From: Selaginella moellendorffii
Lineage: Eukaryota > Streptophyta > Lycopodiopsida > Selaginellales > Selaginellaceae
Direction: 5' to 3'
Assembly (NCBI RefSeq): GCF_000143415.4
Contig: NW_003314268.1
Location: 201,117 to 265,116 of the forward strand
DNA: 64,000 nucleotides
The first letter of the stretch is position 1, and each line of letters opens with the position of its first letter. The position numbers and the translations under genes were made by a program. This document shows positions 35,097 through 46,492 of this stretch, one piece after another. The notes under the pieces were generated by a model. The model did no database searches. It was not told the DNA's origin and saw only the letters and a program-made list of their open reading frames with translations.

Positions 35097-36341
35097 TTAA
35101 ATGCCTCGTTGCTCAACATCAAATACCTGAGCTGGTTTGATAAAGCTAGCTCGCCGACTAGGCTGTAGAACTAGAGTAATCTCTGTGGCTTTCCTCGTAA
35201 CCTCCTCATTTGCCTCGCGTTCCTTTCTCTGCCCCCATATGAGCAAGTATAAGCCGAAGATAATCGTGAGCCCTCCCACCAGAGTTCCCAATCGCAAGCT
35301 TTCCTTCAAGAAAAAATAGCTTAGACACGCCGTGATAATAGTTTCCAGTGGTTGATACGCTGCCACTACCACCGGGCCTCCTTCTTTCACCGCCCACGAT
35401 TGAATCCCTGATACAATCCCCGATCCAATTACTCCTGCGTAGACGATGCTCAGAGCTTCCCCGAGTTTGATGTTCGTCCACAAGCTCCACTGTGGCTCAA
35501 ACGCCGCTCCAACAACCGGGAGCTGGATCACACTCGAGAGGCACGACATGGAAGCGAAAGTTACTGGAGCTGGGAAAGATTTGAGTACTGGAGCCTGGAG
35601 GATGAGAAAGAGCGCAAAAGAGAGGCCCGATAGGAGGAGAAAGATTGCTCCCAGATGCCATGAAACCATCTTATAGTGGAGCTCGCCAGTGAAGAGGTGG
35701 AGTACATGGCTCTCCACAATGTTGGAGACGATCGCCGACGAGCCTTGATCATCCTTGGTGTGGAAGACTGCGAATTTGCCCTCAAGAACCACGGGACCTT
35801 TGTAGATCGACAAGATGATTGAACCAACAAGACCGATCAGCGCTCCCGAGAGCTTGGCGATGCCATGCCTTTGTCTCAAGTCAACCTTTTCCAGCTTGAA
35901 GAAACACGCAAGAACAAACGTCATTATAGGGATGCAGTTGCGGATGGCAGATGTAACCATGACCGACGTCAAACCCAGGCCGACCAGGTAACAAAGCTGG
36001 TTCATCGTCACCCCCAAGAACCCTAGGAAAAAGAAGTAGAAAACCTCCTTGAAAGTGAGCTTCCTCCAGTTCTTGCGCTCGAAGATGATTCCAGAGATTC
36101 CCAACACGATGGTGGCGAGACAATTCCTGTAAAACGTGAACGCCGTCTTTCCCACGCCTTGGTCGAGAGCTACTCGGCTCAAAACTTCGAATCCAGCAAA
36201 GAGAGCTTGTGTTGCGCCAAGTGAGAGATAGAGCCTCAACTTTCCAGCACAATTTTGTAGAGAAGAATTATCGTTATTCATACTCCTTTGATCGTTGATG
36301 TCTATGCGTAACTCTTGTGGTGTTGTAGAAAACACAGCCAT
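35097..36341 (-). CDS. WAT1-related EamA-type transporter (unit 2)
   Basis: Single-exon gene, 414 residues, same length as the unit 1 copy. It has the same landmarks: QALFAGFEVLSRVALDQGV, FYRNCLATIVLG, two EamA repeats and the conserved WAVKEGG and LLIWG near the end. By direct comparison 14 residues differ (for example in the N-terminal tail, IYKGP for IYRGP, and a loop reading VLHLFTGELHY for VLYFFTGEVHY), about 96.6% identity. Upstream sequence matches unit 1 for only about 60 bp beyond the ATG, so the two promoters differ and expression may have diverged. Substrate unknown. Confidence 0.92.
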   Translation of the reverse strand: MAVFSTTPQELRIDINDQRSMNNDNSSLQNCAGKLRLYLSLGATQALFAGFEVLSRVALDQGVGKTAFTFYRNCLATIVLGISGIIFERKNWRKLTFKEVFYFFFLGFLGVTMNQLCYLVGLGLTSVMVTSAIRNCIPIMTFVLACFFKLEKVDLRQRHGIAKLSGALIGLVGSIILSIYKGPVVLEGKFAVFHTKDDQGSSAIVSNIVESHVLHLFTGELHYKMVSWHLGAIFLLLSGLSFALFLILQAPVLKSFPAPVTFASMSCLSSVIQLPVVGAAFEPQWSLWTNIKLGEALSIVYAGVIGSGIVSGIQSWAVKEGGPVVVAAYQPLETIITACLSYFFLKESLRLGTLVGGLTIIFGLYLLIWGQRKEREANEEVTRKATEITLVLQPSRRASFIKPAQVFDVEQRGI

Positions 36342-36402
36342 TATCCAACAAAGGGAGAGGAGCTATGAAAATCCTTCAAGATCTCTAGGGCTTTTATATG
36401 CA

Positions 36403-36849
36403 AAATAAAAAGGTCCAGTAAAGTTTGGTTTAATAAATCCCCAACATAATTCTGAAAAGGAATAACTAAAGAAAAAGGTAATCTGGTCGAGTAAAAGGTA
36501 TGGCAAAGTTGACATTTCTGAGGTGAGATCAAGGGATGTAGAAACTTGTTGACTTAAAACGAGCACATAAAACTTACACGTATATGCGATATGTCGTTAA
36601 GCTATGAAAGATCTGATCTGGAGAAATTCCGAGCTTGTAAATGCCTATCAAGGCAAAAACAAAGAAACAAAACCACCTGGCCCGACTAAAATCAAAGGCA
36701 AACCTGGAACAACATATACAAGCTTGGCACGCATGCATGAGCTCTTTAAATCTCGTAAATTATGTACTCGGATTGGCATCGCTACAAAAAAGAATCTGGT
36801 ATGCTTTATATACACTTGCAACCAATAGAATCTCGGTTTCCTTTACGTT
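36403..36849. other. Intergenic between transporter and RBOH
   Basis: About 450 bp, no convincing gene. It should contain the promoter of the unit 2 transporter and the 3' region of RBOH. Confidence 0.4.
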
Positions 36850-39800
36850 CTAAAAGTTTTCCTTTTGAAAGTCAAACTTGGTGATGTTATGGTGGCTGTA
36901 TTCCTTGCATAGCGCATCCAATTCCTTGCCAAGAGCCGGGGCTCCACAGTAAAACACACCTGAAAATTTTGTCACGTTTTAGCAAAGAAAAGCTCACAAA
37001 CATACCAATTCTCGCGCCTCTGTGCAGCTTCTCCAGCCTCGACAGAACCTTTCTCCAGTTTGGACGGGCAAAGTGAGTCTTAACCTGGCCAAAGATGAAG
37101 AACACATATAAGAGAACTAGAAACACGAAGAAATTCAAGGAAAGAGGCTAGAAAAGTACCCGAGTTCCCGAAATAATATCGACACCATTCCGTGCATGCT
37201 GTAGACTTTGCACCATCGTAATCAGGGCCGATCGAACATCGCCCTCTTCGTAAACACTCGTCAAATAGTTATGTAGCTCGATAACAGCCTGAGAAAGCAT
37301 CGTAAGAACGTGTAAGAATGGAAACATCATACGAAAACTTCCAACCTTGGAGTCAATCTCGGCAACTTCGTTCATGACACCTTTGAACCAGTCGAAAGAT
37401 CCTTGCTCTCGTGTAACCCAGTAGAAGTAAGCGTTCGTGGGAGTCCAGCCGGGGACCGTGGAGTTCCCTGGACTTCTTCTAGGGCTGGGCATTGGGATCC
37501 TCACGTCGGCGCTCGTCTCGTTCTTCTTCATGTTGTTGAGCATGTCTTTGAGAACACTGATGAAGGGAGTGGCTCCAATGCCCAGGCCGACGAGAAGGAG
37601 AATGTCGTAGGAGGTGTAGTCCTGCGATGGAGCTCCGTAAGGCCCATCGATGAAGAGCTTTGGAAAGCTGCGAAGGATTGGATCATAGATTAGTCCTTGC
37701 GGCTCTCTCTAAAGGAAAAGTAAAGATGGCTTACTTTGAGCTCTCCCCGGAGTTCCATGCCTCGGCACGCAGCAATCCACTCTTGCCACCAGCGGATGGT
37801 TCGCAAATTTGCGAGAACACGTTCTTAAGTTCTGCCGTCCAGTCACCGAGAGTTCTGATGTGAACGCTGAGATACTCGTCGCCTGGAGCGGAAGTGATTG
37901 AGAATGGATGCCTGTAACACGATCACATAGACAAGTTCTTGAGAATCATTATAAAAAAAATGGGAAAAAAATGTGAAAGAAGCTCACCACTCAAATGGAG
38001 AGACTGCTGGACAGTTCAAGACCATGTACATTCCACTCTTGTACCGAAAGTTTGGAGGCTTGGTCATGTACAAAGCCATGACGTTGCCAGAGTAGATAGC
38101 CACCTGAAGAGTTTGACAAAAAGGAACCAGATTTTCAATCTCCATGCAAACAACGGTGGTGAAGTTCTACCTTTACGACTTTCACCGGATAAACCGTAGA
38201 CTTGAAAACCCTGCGAATCCTTTCAAACGCATAGAGAAGGACAGGTATCGCAACATACATCCAAGTCTGTGTTTGAAAGAAAAAAGTAAGAACGTGAACT
38301 TGGAGCAAGAAGATCTTACAGTTTTTTGCTGCCATTTGTAAGTCAGGTAGAGGAAGATGCCGTGGATGATGAGGAGCACGTAGACGATGATGAAGAGGTG
38401 ATGTGTGTACCAAAACGTGTTGAATCCCGTCATCCGGTGGAAAGGCCACGGGAACTTGACGAGATTTCGCCGAAACTTGTGAGTTGCGAGTGTGAAAGCT
38501 ATGGCCATGAGAACCACCATGACAATCCCCGTCACTCCCTCCACGCCCTTGACAACCTCCCAGTAAGTTGGCTGCCTATAGTTGAATCCACGCCCGATCT
38601 TCGCGATGAATTCCTCCTCGTCGTAGCTCACAAGCCTCGGGATATCGCAAGTTATATGCATTCCTCCGTGGAGAAGAACACCCACGACGATTCCAGCCGC
38701 TATAGTCTGCTCGAAGGGAGAAAACGTGTAAACATCAGGAAAACAGCTAGCTAGAACTTTACCTTGTGAAAGTTGATATTGTCGTTGAAAGGCACGACCT
38801 GGTTGAGCCAAGTCGATCTCAAGTACGTGAGAAAGTTCCGACACATTGGAAACAAAATCAAAGCCATGTTGAGCTTGAGAGTCTCGGCGGCACCTTTGGC
38901 GATGCACAGACAATATCCCATGACATCAAACGCGGCCTTGTTCCGGTACTGGACGAACTTCCAGGTGAAAAGCCCGACGCACGCAGCGATCCACAGCGCC
39001 AGCACCCAAATCCTCTTCCAGTTCTCGGCCAGGAAATACTTGGTCTTGGACTTGATCTCGTGCAAGCGGTCCCGTCTGTGTGGTGGAACCAGTGCTTGAC
39101 TTAGCATCTGGCTTACGTTTTGTGTGGAGTATCGCTGCGAGGCACCGACAATCTCACCACGTAGGAGAGTTTCAAGCTGCCATAGCTGCCAAGAAAGTGA
39201 CACAAAGTCTAGAGTGAGCGAGTGATTTGGTCGTGAGCTTAACGAGAGTCAAAGATGGATGGCAAACCTCGACATAACCCAGATTGTCCGGGTCTAATTC
39301 TTCCATGATCAGCGCCGCGTACTCGTCGGCTTGCTCCTTGAGTTTCGAGAGCTTGTTCTCACTCGCGCTTATTTTAATGACCTGGACAAAGAAATTTTTC
39401 GCGATCGTTAGTCAGCGTCGTCGTAGCAAGCAATAGTGGAACAAAAGAATAGAAATTTTTTCGTTAGTCAGCGTCGTCGTAGAAAAGCAATAGTGAAACA
39501 AAAGAATGGAAGAAAGCTTGCCTCTTTCACTTCTTCTTCCGTAATCCTTCCGTCGGAATTTTTGTCGCACCTGTGCAAAACCGTTGAGTTGAAAGAACAG
39601 GAAAATTGAGATTTTTACGTACATGTCGAAGAAGATTTCGAGCCTGGAATCGAAGCTCGGGTCGGAGATCCAGAACCAAAACTCGCGAGCCTGGTCTTTA
39701 TCGATTTTGAGCCGGTTCACGTCCATTTTGCGGGCTAGGCAATCGAACAACTGTCCCGCAAACTCCTTTGAATCTTTCATACCTGTAGATCCAAGACAAA

Positions 39801-40719
39801 AGAGGCTGAGATTTGATTCCGACAGATCGATCGTGAGAAAAGGTCAAGCAAAAAACGCACACAATGCGGCCACTGTAGTGCTGCAGACTTTCGACAGTCA
39901 TCACATGCAGTGGCATCGCAACCAATGCGGACAATGATAGGAGCGAGAAACCATTCCAAGATCGAGAAATGCGGCGGACCCATCACGGAGTCACCAGAGC
40001 AATCCCCTGGGAATCACGAACCAGCGAGACCCACGTCCCCAGCAGCGAGAAATCGCAGCGGCAAGCCAGGAAATCGAGGAGCTCGAGCAAAACGAGCACG
40101 AGACCGGTGGAACCCACGACAGATCGTGTCGGGATGATCCGACCCACGTGATCCGATCGCCAGCCCAGGCCTCGGATCGAGAGAAGGAGCGATCCAAACC
40201 CAACAAGATCAAACGAGGCCAAGAACAAGAAAACTCACCAATGCAAGCTCCAAAATCGGCGCGCGAGAGGAATCCATCCACGGCCAGGGAGTCGAACCGC
40301 GTCGCCACATCCTGCCATAGCTGCTCCCGGTCGGCCTTCTCGGTGGCCTTGCTGATGAATCGAAGCCCCCTGATGGCGGTCTCGGCGGAGGATTTGGTGC
40401 GCGGGAGCCTAGCCCCGCCCGCCGCCGCCGGCGGCCCCTTGTTGGTACCACTCCGGCTGAACGAGAGCTTCTTGAGCTCCTGGGAGAATTGCTTCCACTT
40501 GGAGGACGTGATCCTCTTGGCGCTATGGTCGGAGCTGCTGTTTAGGCTGTTGATCTCTAGCAGCGAGTCGTCGCTGTCGGCCGTCTCGATCTGGAGCTCC
40601 ACGAGAACCTCGCCGCCGGTGCCCGTGTTTGCGGAGCTCGTTCGCGACGTACCCCTGGATCTGGCGCCAGCGCCAGACAAGTTCCTCATCTCGACCGTTA
40701 TGTGATCCTCTTTCACCAT
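36850..40719 (-). CDS. RBOH: Respiratory burst NADPH oxidase (RBOH)
   Basis: Thirteen exons (40239-40719, 39623-39782, 39522-39570, 39268-39381, 38763-39185, 38320-38706, 38171-38266, 37988-38103, 37735-37911, 37346-37667, 37160-37288, 37006-37084, 36850-36959) giving 880 residues in frame. RBOH moves electrons from cytosolic NADPH through FAD and haems to make superoxide outside the plasma membrane, for signalling. Seen: serine-rich cytosolic N-terminus with possible phosphosites (RTKSS), an EF-hand [13 protein letters not shown] (about residue 215), ferric-reductase membrane domain with haem histidines (HGGMH, THHLF, IIHGIF), FAD motif [14 protein letters not shown] motif [12 protein letters not shown], pyridine motif GVFYCGAP and C-terminal FDFQKENF, diagnostic for plant RBOHs. 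Intron 3 has a GC donor. The start lies 783 bp from that of the PP2C on the other strand. Confidence 0.96.
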
Positions 40720-41502
40720 CGAGCGATGGATGCTTGCTCGCTCTTCCTTCTCTGCTCTCTAGCCACTCTGTGGCGCATTTGTTATATGGTGATAGACCTT
40801 GGGCCGCGCTGGAGTAAATGGAAATCGCGTCTCGCGTGATGTTTTGACCAGGCAACGAAGCTAGCAAGGAAACTCTTGCCGGCGGCCATAGCCGAAAAGC
40901 TGCACGTATAATAGTAGCACATGTGGTCGCCCACTCACAAAAAAATTCGTGGACATTTTTATTACTAAAATATTTCTTTTTGATTTTTATGCTATAAAGT
41001 ATCTTTGTTTTTGGAAGATAAGGTATGGTAGTGCTTTTTGCGTGTCGATTATCCCCCAGTGGTGTAGAGACTCAATTCAACATTTCCACAAAAATATCAT
41101 AGTGGCCGCCACGCAAAAAAGATTGATTTTACGAAGAAGCTGCCATCCAGTGGAGGACATCGTCCATCAAATTTGAAAAACGTGTCCATTCAAAAGATGC
41201 GAATCGTTTTCAGCATATGCTTGCCTAGATCCCGGCCGTTGGATTCCCGGCACTTTAGGGCTAGTCCTTTCTCTTTCTCCTCTTTTTTCTTTTCTTTTTG
41301 TGTGGCGCGCGGCATTTCCAGGTACGATTGCTCACGCCGCCTCGGTTTCCCTCTGGCAATCCTCGCGGCCACGCGCATCGATCGATCGCTCACCACAGCA
41401 GCAGCAGCGGCGGCGGCGGCGGCGGCGCCCGGAATCTCCCCCCTCCCGACGAGGTATTTTGTCCCGCGCAGCACAGCTACATGCCAAGCAGCAGCGGCAG
41501 CG
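40720..41502. promoter_or_regulatory. Shared upstream region of RBOH and PP2C
   Basis: Head-to-head start codons are 783 bp apart. The PP2C side is pyrimidine-rich (41265-41300, long T/C runs), as in many plant 5' leaders, and carries a CAG/CGG repeat. Individual factor sites cannot be assigned from sequence alone. Confidence 0.5.
41396..41428 (+). repeat. (CAG)n(CGG)n trinucleotide repeat
   Basis: A run of cagcagcagcagcgg followed by repeated cgg, just upstream of the PP2C start. In the PP2C frame it would code for about ten alanines, and this frame stays open back to an ATG at 41173, so an N-terminal extension is possible. Confidence 0.8.
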
Positions 41503-43123
41503 ATGGCAGCTGGTATCTCACCCACGGTCGGAGTTTTAGATGGAGAATGCAGGGCTGGCACTTCGACTTCCAAGTCGATTTCCAATGGAAGCACTCTCTC
41601 GGTGGATGATGCCGGCGTTGTTGCCTCTCCTGACCAAGAAGAGGTTGTTTCCAATCCAGGCTTCTCCACTCCTTCCCTGGTACGTCTCTTGTCTCGCTAG
41701 AAATTTTTTCTATCTTGGATGGTTCTCTTCTTTCTCGCTGCTAAAGCTGTGATTGGATTTTTCTTTTTTGTGTACGATTTGCTTTGCCTGCTTTGTGAAA
41801 TTTTCTTCTTTTTTTTGTGTGTACGATTGCTTTGCTTTCTTCCCATTCGTGCCTAGATTTTTTTGGTCCCGGGTGGAGCTTTTCATCTGCCCGTGCGTGT
41901 TAGTCTACTTTTTTGCGTGTAGGTAGTCACTTGTTTGGTGATGTGTGTTTTTTCTTCCACTCTTTTTAGGTGGACAAGAAGATCACTGAAGCTCTCGTGG
42001 AGGAATTCCTCCCGTTTATTCGCTCGGGTGGCTGGGCCGACATTGGGCTCCGCAATCACATGGAAGATGCCCACGTCCGAATCGACGATCTTGTCAAGCA
42101 TCTCGGTGAGCTTGTCATTGGCGAGAGCACTGGTTCCTTCTACGGGGTACGCTCTCTTCTAAGCGTTTTGTCTCGCTCTTTTATATTCTGCAAAGCGAGA
42201 AAGAAGTCTACTTGCAGGTGTTTGATGGCCATCTTGGAAAAGATGCCGCGCAGTTCGTGAGAGAAAACCTTCTCAAGTTCATCGTGGAAGACACGGCGTT
42301 TCCCGCGGCACTGGAGGAGGCAGTGAAGCGAGCATTTTTGCGGACCGACAGAGCCTTCGCTCAGGCCTGCCAGATTGATAGCGAGCTTGCATCCGGGACC
42401 ACTGCTCTCACCGTGCTCATCTTTGGGAGGTATTCTAAAATTCATTTAAAACATATCCTGCTGCTTGTTTTTTTTATCTTCTTTTTTACCATCTTCTCCT
42501 TGGAGCTCTTCCAGTGACGTCGTGTTTGTGTTTTCTACACTATTTGCAGGACCTTGTTAGTGGCTAATGTAGGAGATTGTCGTGCAGTTCTCTGTAGACG
42601 CGGCAGAGCTGTGCCAATGTCAAGAGACCACAAGCCGTCGTGTGTGGAGGAAAAATCTCGCATTGAGTCACTGGGAGGCTTTGTCGACGATGGCTACCTC
42701 AATGGACAGCTCTCAGTGGCCAGAGCTCTGGGCGACTGGCACCTCGAAGGGCTCAAAGCCGACGACGACGATGGTGGCTCCTCCAGCGGGCTTCTGAGCG
42801 GCGAGCCAGAGATGCGGCAGGCCGAGCTCACCGAGGACGACGAGTTTCTCATCATCGGCTGTGATGGTCTCTGGGACGCATTCTCGAGCCAGGACGCCGT
42901 CAGCTTTGCCCGCAGGAGGCTCCAGCAGCACAACGATCCGGAGAAGTGCTCCAAGGACTTGATCGTCGAGGCTCTCAAGCGGGACACCTCGGACAATCTC
43001 ACGGTGGTGACCGTGTGCTTCCGCAGGGATCCGCCACCCAGCCTTCGGATCATCAAGCCTCCCGTGAGAACTATTTCCAACGAAGGCCTTCGTAACCTCC
43101 AGGAACTTCTCAATAGCTTGTAA
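41503..43123 (+). CDS. Protein phosphatase 2C (PP2C)
   Basis: Four exons (41503-41679, 41970-42146, 42218-42429, 42550-43123), 379 residues. PP2Cs remove phosphate from Ser/Thr using two metal ions. Seen: RNHMEDAHV, metal-binding VFDGHLGKD (about residue 119), [49 protein letters not shown] and DNLTVVTV, all in the usual order. The ATG at 41503 gives a normal length; an in-frame ATG at 41173 would add a 110-residue Ala-rich extension. The subfamily looks like the plant clade of small single-domain PP2Cs rather than the ABA co-receptors, but a tree is needed. The stop lies 20 bp from the stop of the convergent oligopeptidase gene. Confidence 0.94.
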
Positions 43124-43143
43124 TATTGTCTATAGACTCGTCA

Positions 43144-46017
43144 CTATTTCCTAAGTCCATATTGCCGAAGTAAAGGATCAACAGATGGTTCTCTGCCCCG
43201 GAATGCTTTGAAAACATCTAGAGCCGCCATTCCACCTCCGAGTGCCAAGATTGTATTGCGGAAACGCATCCCCACCTCCTTCACAGCCTACAGGAATTAA
43301 ATGTCAGAACCAAATCTTCAAAACTATATGGTATAGTTTCTTCTTTGGTACCTTTTCATCCTTGAGCATAGCTTCTTCAAATGCATTGAAAACATCGGCA
43401 GACAAGACTTCAGCCCACTGCAAGATAGAAAAACATTATGGAAGACCTTTTTTTTTCTGAAATAATTTTAGAGCCACCTTATAACCATAGTATCCAGCTG
43501 CATAATTACCTATAAATTAATAGAAAGCATCAGCTTCAAGTGAAAATTATATATCTTCAGAAGGCATCGCCGATATACATACCAGTAGAAATATGTGAGA
43601 AGCTGCAAAGGTATTGTTCTCCAGGCATGCACGGTGGAATCTGAGTTTTCAGTGATAGTTCGCTATACACTTCGTGAATTTTCGTTGTCAAACCATTAGG
43701 CTCAAAGTTAGAGTGGAGCTTTAGATCCACTGCGGCAAGTAAAACCTGGTACACCTCAACAATGAAACATCAGAAAAAGGAAAAATGTAAAGCAAGCATA
43801 CCTGGTTTAACATGTCTATAGCTCTCAGTGTTCTAGATGATTTGATCTTTTGAAACAGCGACTCTGGAAGTAGCTCGCCTGTTTTGTAATGCTTGGCAAA
43901 GCTTGACAGTGTGTCCCTGCAATGGAAATTTATTATATAATCCTTCTAAATTGGTAAACATATACTATTCTTACTTATCGTAGCACCAGTTCTCCATGAA
44001 TTGCGAGGGGAGCTCTACAGCATCTTGTTCTACATTTTGCATACCTGAAACGAATATCACCTCTTGCGTCGTAAGCATGTGTTGCAAAGCGTGGCCAAAC
44101 TCGTGAAACAGTGTTTTCAACTGGACACACAACCATGAAATCAAATATCAATGGCTATAAAATGTAATATATACCTCGTCAAATGTCATCAAGCTTGGGT
44201 TGTCTCCGAGAGGCGGCGTCTGATTACAAACGATGATACAAGCTGGGAGTCGGATGTCACAACCCTCTGGTGCAAGAGCTCGGCTTCTCTTTGCCACAAA
44301 GCTGCTAACAAAAGCACCTCCTCTCTTCTCCAGAGGCCTTGAGTATGGATCTATGTAAAAGTAGGCAAGCGTTTCCTTGGTATCCATATCTTTCACTCTG
44401 AAAAACCTCACGTCATCGTGCCAAATCTACGAAGAAAACATACAACTCATTCAAGACGTTCAAGTGCACGTAAGCTAAACACTTACGGATGTTGCCACGA
44501 GGTTGTCTGCAGCATCAATCTCTATTGAAAAGAGTCTTTTTGCCAGCAAAAACAAGCCTTCCAACACATGAGGGAATGCAAAGAATGGCCTGAACTCTTC
44601 CTGCAAATTCGAAAAGTTAAAAGTAGACTTGGTAGAGGTTTTCATCACCTCGCTCATGTCAAGCCTGGCTTCTCGTAGCCTTTCCATCCAGTATGGAAGA
44701 TCCCAAGGCATGAGCTCATAATTCTCACCATTGGACGCTGCTAGAGCCTTCAAAGCCTCTAGTTCTGAAACAATAATGGAGTAAGATTTTATACCATCCA
44801 AAAGAAACTAGAGGTTTTCAAAACTTTTACCTCGCAAAGCACCATCCCATGCCCCGCTTCGAAGGCTTTCTAGCAACTCGTTGGCTTTATCAAGTGTTGC
44901 CATTTTCAAAAGCATACTAATCTAGAAGAGGAATAATCATAAGACTAATAAAATATCAAAGAAACACTTATACCACCTCGGCATAGTTCTTGTAACCAAG
45001 AAGTTTGGCTTTCAAATTTCGGAGTTCTAAGATTCGTGTCAAGACAGGAGTGTTGTTGAACTCCCCAGTAGAAGCTTTGTTTCTATAAGCCAAATATAAC
45101 TCCTCTCGGGCTTTCCTGTTCTTCAGATGTTTCATCACTCGAAAATAACTAGATTTATCGATCTTAAATAGCCAAGGCCCAAGCTCGGGTGATGCAACTT
45201 CATAGCCCTGAAAATGATCAATTATGAAAGAATTGTGTGATTATTATCATAGCTTCAATTACCTCTGAAGCTGCTGCTTTTGCTGCAAGTGCCAGAGATG
45301 TTGCCGGCAATCCCTCAACTTCTTCCACACTAGTAACTAGTTTGCCATATTTTCTAATGGAATCGAGGATATTGTCACTGAATTTTCTAGTCAGCTCCAC
45401 TAGTTCCTGGAAAAAGTATTATACAAATACATAACAAATGCAAAGAATACCTTCTCATACTGGTTGAAGAGCTTCTTTTGTCCATCTTCCAAATGAACAC
45501 CACTTATAATTACCTTTTTCATGTAGCTTTCCACAGTCCTTTTCTGAGCATCGCTGGAATTTTGGAAGTTCGGGTCTTCCTGAAGTGCCTTGAAGCTATC
45601 GAAGAGAGGTTTGCTCTGGGCAAGTTTGAGATCAAAATCTTTCCTTCGAGCCTATAAGAAACCATTATTAACAATTTTTTGTGCCTGAAAGTAGATACCT
45701 CAATTTCTTGTATTGCACCTCGAAGGTTTTTCGAATCCTTCATATGTTGAAGATGGTTCACAACGCTGCAGCTAACAATCAGTGTATCCATAATCCACTC
45801 CAAAGGAATAGCTAGAGACTCCCATGAATGCTCGTTGCATGCTTCTAGAGCTACTAGCTCTTCTTCCTAGCAGTTAATTAGATCTTAGATGCCTAAGTGA
45901 AGAGAAAAAGAAATTGCATACCAATTGCTGGAATAGTTGTGGAAATGTAGGAATTATTCGCTCAAGCTCTATGTCAAAGCGTGGCAGCTTCGATCCAGGA
46001 ACGCGCACAAATTCCAT
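43144..46017 (-). CDS. M3 zinc oligopeptidase (oligopeptidase A / organellar oligopeptidase type)
   Basis: Fifteen exons (45922-46017, 45699-45866, 45451-45651, 45263-45406, 44977-45207, 44831-44921, 44649-44764, 44487-44600, 44175-44426, 43975-44120, 43802-43916, 43583-43745, 43478-43509, 43352-43417, 43144-43287) giving 692 residues in frame. The enzyme degrades short peptides, in plant organelles or cytosol. The zinc site HEFGH is near residue 477; downstream [13 protein letters not shown], the family motif for substrate binding and the third ligand region, is present, then [21 protein letters not shown] and the C-terminal ILALGGG and [17 protein letters not shown]. Start MEFVRVPG gives no transit peptide, so I infer a cytosolic form unless an upstream exon exists (an acceptor-like tttttag precedes the ATG). 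Confidence 0.92.
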
Positions 46018-46066
46018 CTTTTCTCGTCTAAACTAAAAAGATGACAACTTAAGGAACTTTTTACTC

Positions 46067-46300
46067 ATGCCTCGAATGGGTCACGGCACTCCATTTTGGA
46101 GAAGGACTTTTAAAAGAGATGAGTGGCTAGAAGAGTGGAGAGAGAGATTCAAGAAATCAGGAGGCACCGATAACCTGGAAAACTCAAGAAATACCTGGAA
46201 TTCCCAATCGAGATGGCAGTGGCTAAAAGCGTGGCGAAAGCTTGAGCAAAATAACCCAACCACCCTGAGCTGGAGCGACTTTGGCGGTGAAGAGGGTTGA
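46067..46300 (+). CDS. Small Trp-rich open frame, doubtful gene
   Basis: 77 codons with an ATG start, rich in Trp, Arg and Glu (WLEEWRERFKKSGG). It lies in the gap upstream of the oligopeptidase start on the opposite strand. No family recognised. It could equally be non-coding DNA, or sequence antisense to an unidentified upstream exon of the oligopeptidase. Confidence 0.2.
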   Translation: MPRMGHGTPFWRRTFKRDEWLEEWRERFKKSGGTDNLENSRNTWNSQSRWQWLKAWRKLEQNNPTTLSWSDFGGEEG

Positions 46301-46492
46301 CAGCATTCCAGGCGCCAGTTTCTTGACCTTGCCGAACGCTTGGGCAGAGCTCTTAGGAGCTTCCAGGTGCGAAATCGTGGCGTGAAACACCTGTGATCTT
46401 AATCTAACCAGAAAAATGGGAAGCCGGCCGGATGTTTATTAATATTTTGTGTTAAGGGGTAACATAGATCTTAGCGCTACAAATGCGTGGTT

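Larger units (their letters stand above)
24350..36402. repeat. Segmental tandem duplication, unit 2 (expanded by insertions)
   Basis: Second unit with intact LysM and ARD genes. Relative to unit 1 it has extra sequence at about 29.1-29.53 kb (PPR relic) and at about 29.997-34.54 kb (gypsy element plus flanking sequence). The transporter at its right end is almost the same as that of unit 1. Confidence 0.88.

Noticed and set aside
41190-41669. 159-codon minus-strand frame over the PP2C start
   Set aside because: It is a shadow of the GC-rich, repeat-containing PP2C 5' region and shows no domain.
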